This document shows positions 1 through 8,368 of a stretch of DNA of 64,000 nt, in pieces (position 1 is the first letter of the stretch; each line of letters begins with the position of its first letter). Source of the DNA: an uncultured Tenacibaculum sp. (lineage in GTDB: Bacteria > Bacteroidota > Bacteroidia > Flavobacteriales > Flavobacteriaceae); the NCBI RefSeq assembly GCF_947495995.1, contig NZ_CANMAX010000001.1, forward strand, positions 1,044,068 through 1,108,067, written 5' to 3'. Made by a program: the position numbers and the translations under genes. Under the pieces are notes generated by a model. That model had not been told where the DNA came from and did no database searches. It worked only from the letters and a program-made list of their open reading frames with translations.

Positions 1-1
1 A

Positions 2-88
2 ACAGGTCATCAAAACATCAGAAATTTTATGAATACTGGTTTTGAAGGATTGAGTTTTGAGAATGAAACGTTATTCAAAAAAAGTTAA
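2..88 (+). CDS. C-terminal end of an unidentified gene (5' truncated by window)
   Basis: The last 28 codons of a plus-strand gene read openly from base 2 to a TAA at 86-88. The tail is polar and ends in LFKKS. Too little is present to name a family. It runs tail to tail into the small minus-strand gene that follows, and the two stop codons overlap (85-88). That arrangement is common between real convergent genes, but this remains a fragment. Confidence 0.5.
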   Translation, partial: TGHQNIRNFMNTGFEGLSFENETLFKKS

Positions 89-270
89 TTTTTATTGTCT
101 CTTTTTAATTGATTGGAGAGTAGATTAATAAATAAATTCGACTTTGTTTCTTTTTCATATTTTATTAGATCTTTTAGAGACATATTTGGATATAGTTTTT
201 TTAAAACATAGGCGTTTAGAGGTTTTTTTATTACTATACAAATTGTAAAAACAAATATTAATGTTGTCAT
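85..270 (-). CDS. small hypothetical protein with one N-terminal membrane segment
   Basis: The 61-residue product has a hydrophobic N-terminus (about residues 3-15, LIFVFTICIVI) followed by a charged Lys/Asn-rich tail. That suggests a single-pass inner-membrane microprotein with a cytoplasmic tail. I do not recognise the family. It converges on the truncated plus-strand gene with overlapping stops, and 230 bases separate its start from the next plus-strand gene, so it has room for its own promoter. It could be a chance reading frame; the hydrophobic start and the neat convergent fit are the only support. Confidence 0.45.
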   Translation of the reverse strand: MTTLIFVFTICIVIKKPLNAYVLKKLYPNMSLKDLIKYEKETKSNLFINLLSNQLKRDNKN

Positions 271-456
271 CTATTACATTTAATAATTTCAATCAAATTT
301 ATTCATCATTAATTTTTTTTTAATAAAAAAGTCCATAACCTTTCCGTAGCTTCACTTAATTAGAAAAAAATAAATTGAGAAACATAAAATAACCTTTTAA
401 TTGAATCTTAGCAATAAACTCAACTTAATTCAAGACCTAAAAAGAATTAAATTTTT

Positions 457-518
457 ACAGAGAAATAAAAGTGTATTTTTAGCATATTAAAAATTGTAGT
501 ATGTATAAGAATACACTT
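457..518 (+). repeat. duplicated promoter/leader/start segment, copy 1
   Basis: This 62-base segment covers the region just upstream of the 501 gene and its first six codons. It recurs almost unchanged at 1043-1105, with the ATG at the same place in both copies. It contains TATTTTTA, one base off the TAnnTTTG -7 element, about 20 bases before the ATG. Both downstream proteins therefore begin MYKNTL. Duplication of a regulatory cassette with the signal-peptide start is the simplest reading. Confidence 0.7.
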
Positions 519-983
519 TATTTTATGGTTTTGTTTTTCGCATTTACTTTAGTAAAAGCCCAAGATGATGGAAAAAGTAATGAAGAAGTAGTTGATTGGT
601 CTGTTGATGATTTTATAGTTTATTGTCCGGAAAACATAAAGCAGAATCTAAAAAAAGACTTGTCTTATGAAGTGAATCTATGGAAAACTAGATCAAATTC
701 TTTTGTTGCACACTATTCGGGAAACGATTTTGGAGATTACCATCATATAAATTTTACAGATGAAAACGAAAATATATATGATTTTGGTTTTGGAAATAAT
801 GATTTCGGAACTATTATACTCTTTTTTAAAGACAAACAGTTTAACGACAATCCAAAATATTTAAAGAAAAAATTTAAAGTGTTTTGGAAATGGAAAGTAT
901 CTTCATTTCCTTGTTGTAATGGTGATTACGAAATGGTTAAAACCTACAAGCCATCTATAACAAAACTTCAATTATTAGATTAA
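501..983 (+). CDS. secreted hypothetical protein, 160 aa
   Basis: A cleavable signal peptide is clear (residues 1-20, hydrophobic core YFMVLFFAFTLV, cleavage near VKA/Q). The mature part is acidic and aromatic-rich, with two or three cysteines (YCPENI, then FPCC near residue 132). There is no lipobox and no later membrane segment, so a soluble periplasmic or surface protein is likely. I do not recognise a family. The gene shares its promoter, leader and first six codons with the next gene at 1088, which suggests the two are co-regulated from duplicated promoters rather than from one operon; about 100 bases lie between them. Confidence 0.7.
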   Translation: MYKNTLYFMVLFFAFTLVKAQDDGKSNEEVVDWSVDDFIVYCPENIKQNLKKDLSYEVNLWKTRSNSFVAHYSGNDFGDYHHINFTDENENIYDFGFGNNDFGTIILFFKDKQFNDNPKYLKKKFKVFWKWKVSSFPCCNGDYEMVKTYKPSITKLQLLD

Positions 984-1042
984 ATAAATTAAGAGTTTTG
1001 TTGTGATCAATTTTTAGGAATCTAAGAATATATTAAGCTTTC

Positions 1043-1105
1043 ACAGAAAAATAAAAGTGTATTTTTAGCCCATTAAAAAATTGTAATATGTATAAAAACA
1101 CACTT
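1043..1105 (+). repeat. duplicated promoter/leader/start segment, copy 2
   Basis: This is the second copy of the segment at 457-518. It differs at about six bases plus one inserted A, and it covers the leader and first six codons of the M28 peptidase gene. The stretch ATAAAAGTGTATTTTTAGC is identical in both copies and contains the candidate -7 element. Confidence 0.7.
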
Positions 1106-2824
1106 CTTATTTTATTGTTTATTATTTCAATAGTTTCATGTAAGAAAACAACTGATAATCAAAAAAATAAAACTTTAAAACCAACTAATTATTCAGAGGT
1201 TTTAAACCAAGAATTTACTGGAGATTTAGCTTACAATACTACAGCTTTTGTAGAAAAATATTGGAGAGTTGTAGGAAACACCGGTTTTAATAAATCGATA
1301 TATAAAGTAGCAGAAGAATTAGAAAAATCTGGATTTGTAAAAGAAGAAAATGCCAAAGATGGAGATGTTCTTACCTATCGTATAGAAAAAAGACCATTAC
1401 AAAGACCAACCTGGGAATCTGTAGATGCTTCATTAAGAATTGCAGGTAAAGAGGACATTTTATTACAGCACGATACGAATAGAAACATGATTGCTTTAAA
1501 TTCTTACAGTACACTAAAAGAAGGAATTACTGCAGAAGTAATTTATGTTGAAGACACTAAAAGTTTAGAGAAAATGGATGTAAGAGGAAAGATGGTTTTT
1601 GCTGAGGTTCATCCGTATAGAATATTTAAAAAAGCTATAGTAGAAGGTGGAGCAGTTGGTTTAGTAACTTATAACAATCCAAGTTATTTACAGCCAGAGA
1701 AAAATACAACTTCTATTCAATTCCGAACAATTCCTTTGAATGAAAAGATTAAATCTTGGGGAATAGCTTTGTCTTATAAAGCAAGAGAAGCTTTAAAAAA
1801 AGAATTAAGCAAAGGAAAAGTGAAACTTACAGCAGTTGTAAATACCAAAATTTATGAATCTGAAGAGTTAACTATTGTAGCCGATATTAAAGGAACTACT
1901 TATCCAAAAGAAAGATTAGTTTTCAGTGCACACGTTCAAGAGCCTGGAGCAAACGATAACGCAACAGGAGTTGGTGTTGCTTTAGAAATGGCAACTTTAA
2001 CAGCTAACTTTATAAAGAATAATAGGTTTACAAATAAAAGAACATTAACGTTTCTTTGGGGAGATGAAATTGTTTCTACAAGAAGATATGTAGAAGAAGA
2101 TAGTATTAGAGCTAAAGATATTAAATGGGGAATCTCGTTAGATATGGTTGGAGAAGATACAAAGAAAACTGGTGGTACTTTCTTAATTGAAAAAATGCCA
2201 GACCCGAGTGCAATTTGGACTAGAGGAAAAGACAAGCATACAGAATGGGGAGCTGCAGAAATGAAGTTGTCTCAAATGAAACCTCATTACTTAAATGACT
2301 TCTTAATTAATAAATTCAAAGCTCAAGGAAAAATTGCGAATTGGGAAGTAAATACAAATCCATTTGAAGGCGGAAGTGATCATGTTCCGTTTTTGAAAGG
2401 CAATATTCCAAGTGTGCTATTTTGGCATTTTACAGATCAGTTTTATCATACAGATAACGATCGTTTAGATAAAGTATCGCAGGAAACTTTAAAAAATGTA
2501 GGTGTTGGTTCTTTAACAGCAGCTTATACGCTATTAAATTCAGATAAAACCACTGCAACAACAATTTTGAATGAAATAGAAGTAGCTGCTTTAGCAAGAT
2601 TACAAGAGGAAAAAGAGCAAAGTAAAATTGCACTTTCAAAAGGTGATTCTTTAACTACTCAAGTAAGAATTATTAACGCTTGGAATAATTGGTATGTGAA
2701 ATCTGCTGAAAAGACACTAGATATGGTTAAGGATTCTTTAACTTTAAAGAAAAAAATCACCAAAACACAAGAGAAAATTAACACAACTTCAAAACAAATA
2801 GTTGAAGAGTTAAGTAAAAAATAG
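1088..2824 (+). CDS. M28-family zinc metallopeptidase lipoprotein
   Basis: A lipobox ends the signal peptide (ISIVSC, Cys18), so this is a lipoprotein exported across the inner membrane. The 578-residue protein has an insert resembling a PA domain around residues 150-260, then an M28 zinc core. Likely ligands are His282 and Asp290 in SAHVQEPGANDNATG, the acidic WGDE motif, Asp in SLDMVGED, and the late His in FYHTDND after GGSDHVPF. M28 enzymes are aminopeptidases or carboxypeptidases, so release of amino acids from peptides is likely. The first motif reads HVQ where many M28 enzymes have HxD, but the bridging Asp is present. The next gene starts one base after the stop, so the two are probably translated from one mRNA. 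Confidence 0.9.
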   Translation: MYKNTLLILLFIISIVSCKKTTDNQKNKTLKPTNYSEVLNQEFTGDLAYNTTAFVEKYWRVVGNTGFNKSIYKVAEELEKSGFVKEENAKDGDVLTYRIEKRPLQRPTWESVDASLRIAGKEDILLQHDTNRNMIALNSYSTLKEGITAEVIYVEDTKSLEKMDVRGKMVFAEVHPYRIFKKAIVEGGAVGLVTYNNPSYLQPEKNTTSIQFRTIPLNEKIKSWGIALSYKAREALKKELSKGKVKLTAVVNTKIYESEELTIVADIKGTTYPKERLVFSAHVQEPGANDNATGVGVALEMATLTANFIKNNRFTNKRTLTFLWGDEIVSTRRYVEEDSIRAKDIKWGISLDMVGEDTKKTGGTFLIEKMPDPSAIWTRGKDKHTEWGAAEMKLSQMKPHYLNDFLINKFKAQGKIANWEVNTNPFEGGSDHVPFLKGNIPSVLFWHFTDQFYHTDNDRLDKVSQETLKNVGVGSLTAAYTLLNSDKTTATTILNEIEVAALARLQEEKEQSKIALSKGDSLTTQVRIINAWNNWYVKSAEKTLDMVKDSLTLKKKITKTQEKINTTSKQIVEELSKK

Positions 2825-2825
2825 G

Positions 2826-3461
2826 ATGTACAATATACCAAGTTATAAAGCCAAAAACGAACAAGAAATTTTAGATTTCATCAATGAATATCCATTTGTT
2901 CAAATTACAGGTGTAAACGAAGAAGGAAAACCTGTGGCTACTCAAATTCCTGTGATTGTTGAGAAGCGTAATGACGAATTGTATATCATAGGACACATGA
3001 TGAAAGAAACAGATCATTGTAAAGCGTTTCAGAAAAACTCTAATGTATTATCAGTTTTTACTGGACCTAACGGATATGTGAGTGCTTCTTGGTGCGTGAA
3101 TTCGAATAAAGGTTCAACTTGGAATTATATGAGTGTTCATGCTGAAGGAAAGATGTCTTTTTTTGAAGGAGAAAAGTTGGTTTCATTAATGAAGTCATTT
3201 ACGTTACTTCACGAAAATGGAAATCAGAATTCGCCTACCGTTTACAATAATTTGCCAGAGAGTTATACTAATAAATGGATGCCGCACATTACTGGCTTTG
3301 AAATTAAAATTGATCGTTTAGACACTGTGTTTAAATTAAGCCAAGGTTTAGATAAAGAAAGTTATTTGAATGTAATTATAGAGCTTGAAAAACGCGGAGG
3401 AACAAATTCTTTTTTAGCTTCTGAAATGAAAAAGAGAGTTTCAGAATTATTTTCTGAATAA
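2826..3461 (+). CDS. PaiB-like FMN-binding protein (negative regulator family)
   Basis: The 211-residue protein matches the PaiB / FMN-binding split-barrel family. The N-terminal half (residues 20-115) shows the typical pattern of PVATQIPV, a GHM near residue 59, and the FTGPNGYVSASWC block. In Bacillus, PaiB acts with an acetyltransferase in stress control. Here only PaiB is present, so a flavin-dependent or pyridoxamine-oxidase-like role is equally possible. It begins one base after the M28 peptidase stop, implying co-transcription. It is cytoplasmic, with no signal peptide. Confidence 0.85.
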   Translation: MYNIPSYKAKNEQEILDFINEYPFVQITGVNEEGKPVATQIPVIVEKRNDELYIIGHMMKETDHCKAFQKNSNVLSVFTGPNGYVSASWCVNSNKGSTWNYMSVHAEGKMSFFEGEKLVSLMKSFTLLHENGNQNSPTVYNNLPESYTNKWMPHITGFEIKIDRLDTVFKLSQGLDKESYLNVIIELEKRGGTNSFLASEMKKRVSELFSE

Positions 3462-3478
3462 TTTTTATAAATGATAAA

Positions 3479-4180
3479 GTGATTTCAAAAAAACTAGATT
3501 ATACTATTTTAATTATAACTGTAGCTATATTTTTATTGTTACAACTACCGTATTTTGTTCAGGTCCAATATCCTTTTAGACTCTTAGGAACGTGGTTTCA
3601 TGAAATGGGACATGGGTTAACAGCTTTACTTGTCGGAGGGAAATTTCATTATTTAGAAATTTATCAAAATGGTGGAGGTGTCGCTTATTCTTCTGTAACA
3701 AATCGATTTTTACCGATTTATCTTTGTAGCGCTCTTACAGCTGCAGGTGGATTGTTCGGTCCTGCTATTTCTGGAAGTATTTTAATAATGTCAGCAAGAT
3801 CACAAAAGCATGCTGCAATTATGCTAAGAATACTAACAGGAGTTATCATTTTATCTTTAATAATTTGGATTCGTTCTTATTTGGGAATTGTAGTTTTAGG
3901 CGCTATCTCAATAGCTTTAATTATTATTATGTTTCTTAAAAACAAAAAAGTAGAAACAATTACTGTACTGTTTTTAGGATTACAATGTATGTTAAGTACA
4001 TACCTTCAATTCAATTACTTATTTACAAAACAATTTGAAAGAAACGGACAAATAATGACTTCCGACACACAAAATATTGCAGCCAATACCTTTGGTACGT
4101 ATTGGGTGTGGGGAGCGCTTATTTTTATACTCAGCGGAATTATGCTTTATAAAAGTATAAAGTTTTATTTGAGAAAATAA
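3479..4180 (+). CDS. M50-like membrane metalloprotease
   Basis: The integral membrane protein of 233 residues carries a zinc motif HEMGH (His41, Glu42, His45) at the end of the first membrane segment, followed by GLTALLVGGKFHYLEI. This is the signature of the M50B-like peptidase group. About six hydrophobic segments follow. The start is a GTG at 3479; the nearby ATG at 3471 is out of frame and stops after three codons. The gene lies 17 bases after the PaiB-like gene and is probably the third gene of that operon. It ends directly against the convergent symporter gene with no spacer. The substrate is unknown. Confidence 0.75.
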   Translation: MISKKLDYTILIITVAIFLLLQLPYFVQVQYPFRLLGTWFHEMGHGLTALLVGGKFHYLEIYQNGGGVAYSSVTNRFLPIYLCSALTAAGGLFGPAISGSILIMSARSQKHAAIMLRILTGVIILSLIIWIRSYLGIVVLGAISIALIIIMFLKNKKVETITVLFLGLQCMLSTYLQFNYLFTKQFERNGQIMTSDTQNIAANTFGTYWVWGALIFILSGIMLYKSIKFYLRK

Positions 4181-5542
4181 CTACGAACTTTTTTCGGCTT
4201 TTAATCTTGTAAAATAATCTTTAGCAGCTCTTTTTACTTTTGGAGCTAATATTAATGTTGATAGTACAGTTGGTATTGCCATTAAAGCATAACCACTATC
4301 AATCAAGTTAATTACGAAATCTAATTTTACGTTTGCCGCAATTACTATGGCTGCTATATAGATATAGTTATAGTATTTTCCAATTTTTGTATTGGTTAAA
4401 AAACACAAACAAGAATATCCGTAGAAAGAATATGTGAATAAGGTAGAAAAAGCGAAAATTAAAACACAAATAGTTAATATAACACTACCTATTCCGTAAG
4501 GTAAAACAGAGTCAAAAGCAGTTAGAGTTAATGATATTCCATTGCCTTGAAAACCTTTCCAAATACCAGAAGCCAATATAGCTAAAGCTGTAAGTGTACA
4601 AACAAGTAATGTGTCAATAGCAGGACCTAACATGGCTACCAAACCTTCACGAATTGGTTCATTAGTTTTTGCGGTTCCGTGCATCATTGGTGCTGTTCCT
4701 AAACCGGCTTCATTAGAAAAAGCAGCTCTTTTCACACCAGTAATAATTAAAGCTCCTAATGCTCCACCCATAACTGCATTTCCTGAAAAAGCATCAGTAA
4801 AGATCAAAGAAAACATACTAGGAATATTTTCAATTTTTAAAATTAAAATAGAAAGTACAGTGATTAAATAAATAGCTACCATTACAGGAACTAACTTACC
4901 GGCAATTTTTCCAATTCTTTTAATTCCACCAAAGATTACTAAAGCAGTAATAATTCCAATAGTAATACCTAATAATAGCTTAGATGTTTGAACATTACTC
5001 TCGTTTACCTTAAAAACATCGATTAAAGTTTGTGTTAATTGATTGGCTTGAAATGCTGGTAAAGTTCCTATTAAACCTGCAGATGCAAAAAATACGGCTA
5101 AAGGCTTCCATTTTTTTCCTAAACCTTCAGTAATAACATACATTGGTCCGCCTTTTACGTTTCCGTCTTCATCTTTTCCACGATACATTATAGATAAACT
5201 ACAAGTAAAAAACTTTGTAGCCATTCCTACAAAGGCACTTACCCACATCCAAAAAATAGCTCCAGGTCCACCTGTAGCTATAGCAATAGCAACACCACTA
5301 ATATTTCCCATACCAACTGTTGCTGCAATTGCAGAGGATAAAGCTTCGTAATGGGAAAGATCTCCAGGAGAATTATGCTTGTCGTATTTTCCTCTTAAAA
5401 TATTTACTGCATGGCCCAAATAACGAAAAGGAACTAAACCAGAGTAAATAAATAAAGTTAAACCACCACCAATCAATAGTATTAACAAAGGAATACCCCA
5501 AACCCAAGAAGAAAATTCAGCAATAAGATCTTGCACACTCAT
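4181..5542 (-). CDS. alanine or glycine:sodium symporter (AGCS family)
   Basis: This is a polytopic inner-membrane carrier of 453 residues from the chosen start, with about ten membrane spans. Family blocks are visible: SSWVWGIPLL near the N-terminus, then GNISGVAIAIATGGPGA and AFSNEAGLGTAPM, which are typical of AGCS sodium-coupled amino-acid transporters. I place the start at the ATG at 5540-5542 (MSVQDLI), because the upstream extension of nine codons is not typical of the family. The gene converges directly on the M50-like gene, and its promoter shares the 5543-5739 interval with the divergent coiled-coil gene. Confidence 0.9.
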   Translation of the reverse strand: MSVQDLIAEFSSWVWGIPLLILLIGGGLTLFIYSGLVPFRYLGHAVNILRGKYDKHNSPGDLSHYEALSSAIAATVGMGNISGVAIAIATGGPGAIFWMWVSAFVGMATKFFTCSLSIMYRGKDEDGNVKGGPMYVITEGLGKKWKPLAVFFASAGLIGTLPAFQANQLTQTLIDVFKVNESNVQTSKLLLGITIGIITALVIFGGIKRIGKIAGKLVPVMVAIYLITVLSILILKIENIPSMFSLIFTDAFSGNAVMGGALGALIITGVKRAAFSNEAGLGTAPMMHGTAKTNEPIREGLVAMLGPAIDTLLVCTLTALAILASGIWKGFQGNGISLTLTAFDSVLPYGIGSVILTICVLIFAFSTLFTYSFYGYSCLCFLTNTKIGKYYNYIYIAAIVIAANVKLDFVINLIDSGYALMAIPTVLSTLILAPKVKRAAKDYFTRLKAEKSS

Positions 5543-5739
5543 AAAAGTTGTTTTCAACGAAAATAACAATAATTAAAGATTTTTTTGTATATTTAAATGC
5601 ACCTAAAGTGTAAATTCTTACAAAGTCTATCGACTCATCCCCAGCGTTCATCGCACAAAATCAACAGTTGGTCGAAGACAAGAAGGTCGAAAAAACAACA
5701 TTTTTATATTTACAAATTTTAATTCTTTATCCCCTCAAA

Positions 5740-6639
5740 ATGAAAGCATTAAATAATACTTCGTTGAGTAAATTTTTAAAATTTTCTCCAGTGATTCTTT
5801 TAGTTTCATTAATTATCTATTCTTTTAAAACACATGAGAATAAAAATCAGTTGGAGAATGAGTTCTTCAAAGAGAAAAAAATCTTAGAAAAAGAACTAGA
5901 TAAAATCGTAGCAGACTACAAAGAAATTAGAACCAAAAAGAAATGGTTAACTAAGCGTGTTATTACTGGAATGAATAAAATCATAGCACTTAAAGATTCT
6001 GTTAAGAAGATGGAAAAAGTGAATTATGATTTATTATTCAAATATTCTTTAAAAGTAACTAAGTTAGAACGCGAAAACAGAAAGTTGTTCTTAAAAGCAG
6101 AATCTTTAGATAGAGAAAACAAACGTCTTCGTAAAGAGAATAATGATGTAAAGAATCAGTTAGAGGCTGGTGAAAAATCATATAACTCTTTATTATCTAA
6201 GAATAAAAAATTAACTGCTGAGGAACGCGAATTAAAACGTAAAGTAAGTATTGCAGGAAATATTAAGATTAGTGGAATACAAGTACAAGCGTTAAAAGAG
6301 AGAAACAACGGTAAGTATACTAGTACTTCTAGATCTAGAAAAACAGATGCTTTTAAAATCAAGTTTGATATGTTACCTAATCAAGTAGCTTCAATGGGAA
6401 AAAAGCAAGTTTACGTTCAACTTCTTGATAAAAATGAAGAAGTAATTCCATCAGAAAGAAGTGATGCAAATAAAGAAATTGCATACAACGATCTGATAAA
6501 TGTAAATTACGACAAAGAAAAAATCGGAGTAGTATCTTTAATCTCAGTTGACAGAACTCAACTAACTAAAGGTAAGTATACTGTAAATGTTTTTATCGAC
6601 AAAAGAAAAGTAGGAGAAACAAGTATTAGCTTAAGATAA
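5740..6639 (+). CDS. membrane-anchored coiled-coil protein (paralog of 62101-63006)
   Basis: The 299-residue product starts at MKALNN, because the upstream 24 codons look like leader sequence. It has one membrane segment (FSPVILLVSLIIYSF), then a long coiled coil from about residue 35 to 170 (many E/K/L heptads such as ERENRKLF and LDRENKRL). It ends in a beta-rich C-terminal domain introduced by the block ALKERNNGKYTSTSRSRKTD. Relatives in Flavobacteriia are often labelled chromosome partitioning protein ParA, but no ATPase motif exists here. A periplasmic structural or signalling role is likely, but its function is unknown. The paralog at the other end of the window shares the whole architecture and the linker block. 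Confidence 0.8.
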   Translation: MKALNNTSLSKFLKFSPVILLVSLIIYSFKTHENKNQLENEFFKEKKILEKELDKIVADYKEIRTKKKWLTKRVITGMNKIIALKDSVKKMEKVNYDLLFKYSLKVTKLERENRKLFLKAESLDRENKRLRKENNDVKNQLEAGEKSYNSLLSKNKKLTAEERELKRKVSIAGNIKISGIQVQALKERNNGKYTSTSRSRKTDAFKIKFDMLPNQVASMGKKQVYVQLLDKNEEVIPSERSDANKEIAYNDLINVNYDKEKIGVVSLISVDRTQLTKGKYTVNVFIDKRKVGETSISLR

Positions 6640-6665
6640 GCTTTATCAATATAAAAAGAATAAAG

Positions 6666-6690
6666 GCTGCCTAACAAGGCAGCTTTTTTT
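6666..6690 (+). terminator. intrinsic terminator after the coiled-coil gene
   Basis: A 6-bp stem GCTGCC / GGCAGC with loop TAACAA is followed at once by seven T's. It sits 26 bases after the stop at 6639. Confidence 0.9.
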
Positions 6691-6788
6691 ATTGTGATAA
6701 TTTTAAGTAGTAATAGTGTATAAATATTAGTTAATAATTGTAAGTTGTTCGTGAAAAACAGACTTAGTACTAATAAACAAACGGAACA

Positions 6789-7598
6789 ATGAAAAAAACT
6801 TTTGGAAGTATTATCGTATTATTTGTGTCATTATTCACAATATCTTGTCAACTAAATAAGGAAGAAAAAGAGGGTAAAGAAAAGAAAGAAATAAAGGTTG
6901 TAAAAGAAGAAGTAAAACCAGTTTCTGAAGGAGAAATAATAATTAATAAAGCTATTAAGGCTCACGGAGGAGAATTATATAATACTGCACATTATAAATT
7001 TATTTTCAGAAAGAATGAATATGCTTTTAAAAATGATGGAAGCAATTATACGTACAGCGTAAAGAGAAATATAAAAGATCAAATCGTTGAAGATGTTTTA
7101 AACAACGGAGAATTATCAAGAAAGATTAATGGAGAAGCTGTTGAGCTTGATGATAAAACTAAATCTAGATTTTCAGAAGCATTAAACTCCGTAATCTATT
7201 TTGCTACGTTGCCATACAAGCTTAATGATGGAGCAGTAAACAAAGAATTTAAAGGTAAAACTACAATTAAAGGAGAAGCCTATAATGTTGTTGAAGTTAC
7301 TTTTAAACAAGAAGGTGGAGGAAAAGATTTTGAAGATCAATTTCACTACTGGGTAAACGAAAAAACGAATACAGTAGATTATTTAGCTTATAATTATAAA
7401 GTGAATAGTGGAGGTGTACGTTTTAGAAGTAGTTACAATAGAAGAAATGTTGATGGAGTTATCTTTCAAGATTATGTCAATTATAAAGCAGAAGTTGGAA
7501 CGCCTTTAGCAGATTTACCTAAATTATACGAAGAAGGTAAGCTTAAAGAATTGTCTAAGATAGATACTGAAAACGTAGTAAATTTAAATAAGAACTAA
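6789..7598 (+). CDS. lipoprotein, DUF6503-like
   Basis: A lipobox at TISC (Cys20) follows a typical signal peptide, and a highly charged Glu/Lys linker follows it (residues 24-45). The remaining body (KAIKAHGGELYNTAHYKFIFRK...) resembles the Flavobacteriia family DUF6503. Members of that family have been misnamed deoxyribose-phosphate aldolase and look like a lipoprotein-carrier beta fold. There is no catalytic motif. It is probably periplasmic-facing, on the inner or outer membrane. The cupin gene begins 11 bases after its stop, so the two are likely co-transcribed. Confidence 0.7.
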   Translation: MKKTFGSIIVLFVSLFTISCQLNKEEKEGKEKKEIKVVKEEVKPVSEGEIIINKAIKAHGGELYNTAHYKFIFRKNEYAFKNDGSNYTYSVKRNIKDQIVEDVLNNGELSRKINGEAVELDDKTKSRFSEALNSVIYFATLPYKLNDGAVNKEFKGKTTIKGEAYNVVEVTFKQEGGGKDFEDQFHYWVNEKTNTVDYLAYNYKVNSGGVRFRSSYNRRNVDGVIFQDYVNYKAEVGTPLADLPKLYEEGKLKELSKIDTENVVNLNKN

Positions 7599-7609
7599 AA
7601 CTCATTGTC

Positions 7610-7972
7610 ATGTCAAAAGTTATTAATATTAAAGAGAAATTAGATTTATTCTCAGATCAATGGTCTCCAAAAAAAGTAGCCAAATTAAACGGACAGCAAG
7701 TATTGTTGGCTAAAATTAAAGGTGAATTTGTATTTCATAAACACGATGATGAAGATGAGTTATTTATGGTCATAAAAGGTCAGTTACAGCTAGATTTTGA
7801 AGACTCTTCTGTAATTGTTAATGAAGGAGAGTTTTATATCGTGCCTAAAGGTGTACCACATAAACCTATAGCCAAAGAAGAGGTTCATCTTTTACTCTTT
7901 GAACCATTATCAACAAAGCATACCGGAGATGTTACAGCAGATATAACTGTTGAAACTTACGATACAATTTAA
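7610..7972 (+). CDS. small single-domain cupin protein
   Basis: The 120-residue protein is one cupin barrel. Motif 1 is FHKHDDEDELFMVIKG (two His and a Glu as metal ligands) and motif 2 is PKGVPHKPI (the third His). Such proteins bind a divalent metal and may be isomerases, dioxygenases or ligand sensors, and the sequence does not decide between these. It has no signal peptide and is probably cytoplasmic. It follows the lipoprotein gene by 11 bases. The 530-base non-coding stretch with the sRNA-like repeats begins right after it. Confidence 0.85.
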   Translation: MSKVINIKEKLDLFSDQWSPKKVAKLNGQQVLLAKIKGEFVFHKHDDEDELFMVIKGQLQLDFEDSSVIVNEGEFYIVPKGVPHKPIAKEEVHLLLFEPLSTKHTGDVTADITVETYDTI

Positions 7973-8066
7973 CGCTCTAATTTCTATTCGTCGACAAAGA
8001 TCAACCTTTAGTCTAAGTTTAGAAACTAGATGTCGAATCTTAACATAAAAAAATGTGAAACTAATC

Positions 8067-8074
8067 TACCTTTG
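8067..8074 (+). promoter_or_regulatory. -7 element TACCTTTG of sRNA-like unit 1
   Basis: This is an exact match to the Bacteroidota -7 consensus TAnnTTTG. No TTG is present at the -33 position. Instead GTCGAA lies 39 bases before TTTG, and a second GTCGA lies about 46 bases further upstream. That arrangement suggests a promoter needing an activator. Confidence 0.55.
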
Positions 8075-8079
8075 AAGTG

Positions 8080-8222
8080 TTAATAGTAGTGAAAATAAAC
8101 TTTTAAAATAATCCCTTTTTTATAAGTTTTGTTTTTTCATTTTTTAAGTTATAAGGTTTTCCTTTAAAAACCTATATTCAACCCTTTTGCAAGCCCCAAA
8201 TGTAAAAGGGTTCTTCTTTTTT
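8080..8222 (+). ncRNA. predicted small RNA, unit 1 (about 145 nt)
   Basis: The start is predicted about six bases after TACCTTTG (8067-8074). The end is an intrinsic terminator: stem AACCCTTTTGCA / TGTAAAAGGGTT (8180-8191, 8201-8212), loop AGCCCCAAA, then a T-rich tract. An inner hairpin AGGTTTT / AAAACCT lies near 8153-8173. No convincing reading frame is present. The nearly identical sequence in unit 2, with a changed stem that still pairs, argues for a conserved RNA. Family unknown; a comparison with the flavo-1 RNA motif would be worthwhile. Confidence 0.6.
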
Positions 8223-8355
8223 ATAAAACAATCAAAATTTATTTATTGTGTTCGTTTAGAGGTATTTAAATTCATTCGTCGATGAAATTAAACAGTTTAT
8301 CTATAGATGGAAATCACACCGTCGAAAATGCACAAAAAAATGAAGAAGTGTGTAG

Positions 8356-8363
8356 TATCTTTG
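8356..8363 (+). promoter_or_regulatory. -7 element TATCTTTG of sRNA-like unit 2
   Basis: An exact TAnnTTTG match, 289 bases downstream of the unit 1 element. GTCGAA again lies 39 bases before TTTG, and no TTG is found at -33. Confidence 0.55.
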
Positions 8364-8368
8364 AAGTG

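Noticed and set aside
5740..6639. ParA-type partition protein
   Set aside because: The common label for this family is wrong: there is no Walker motif, only an anchor and coiled coil.
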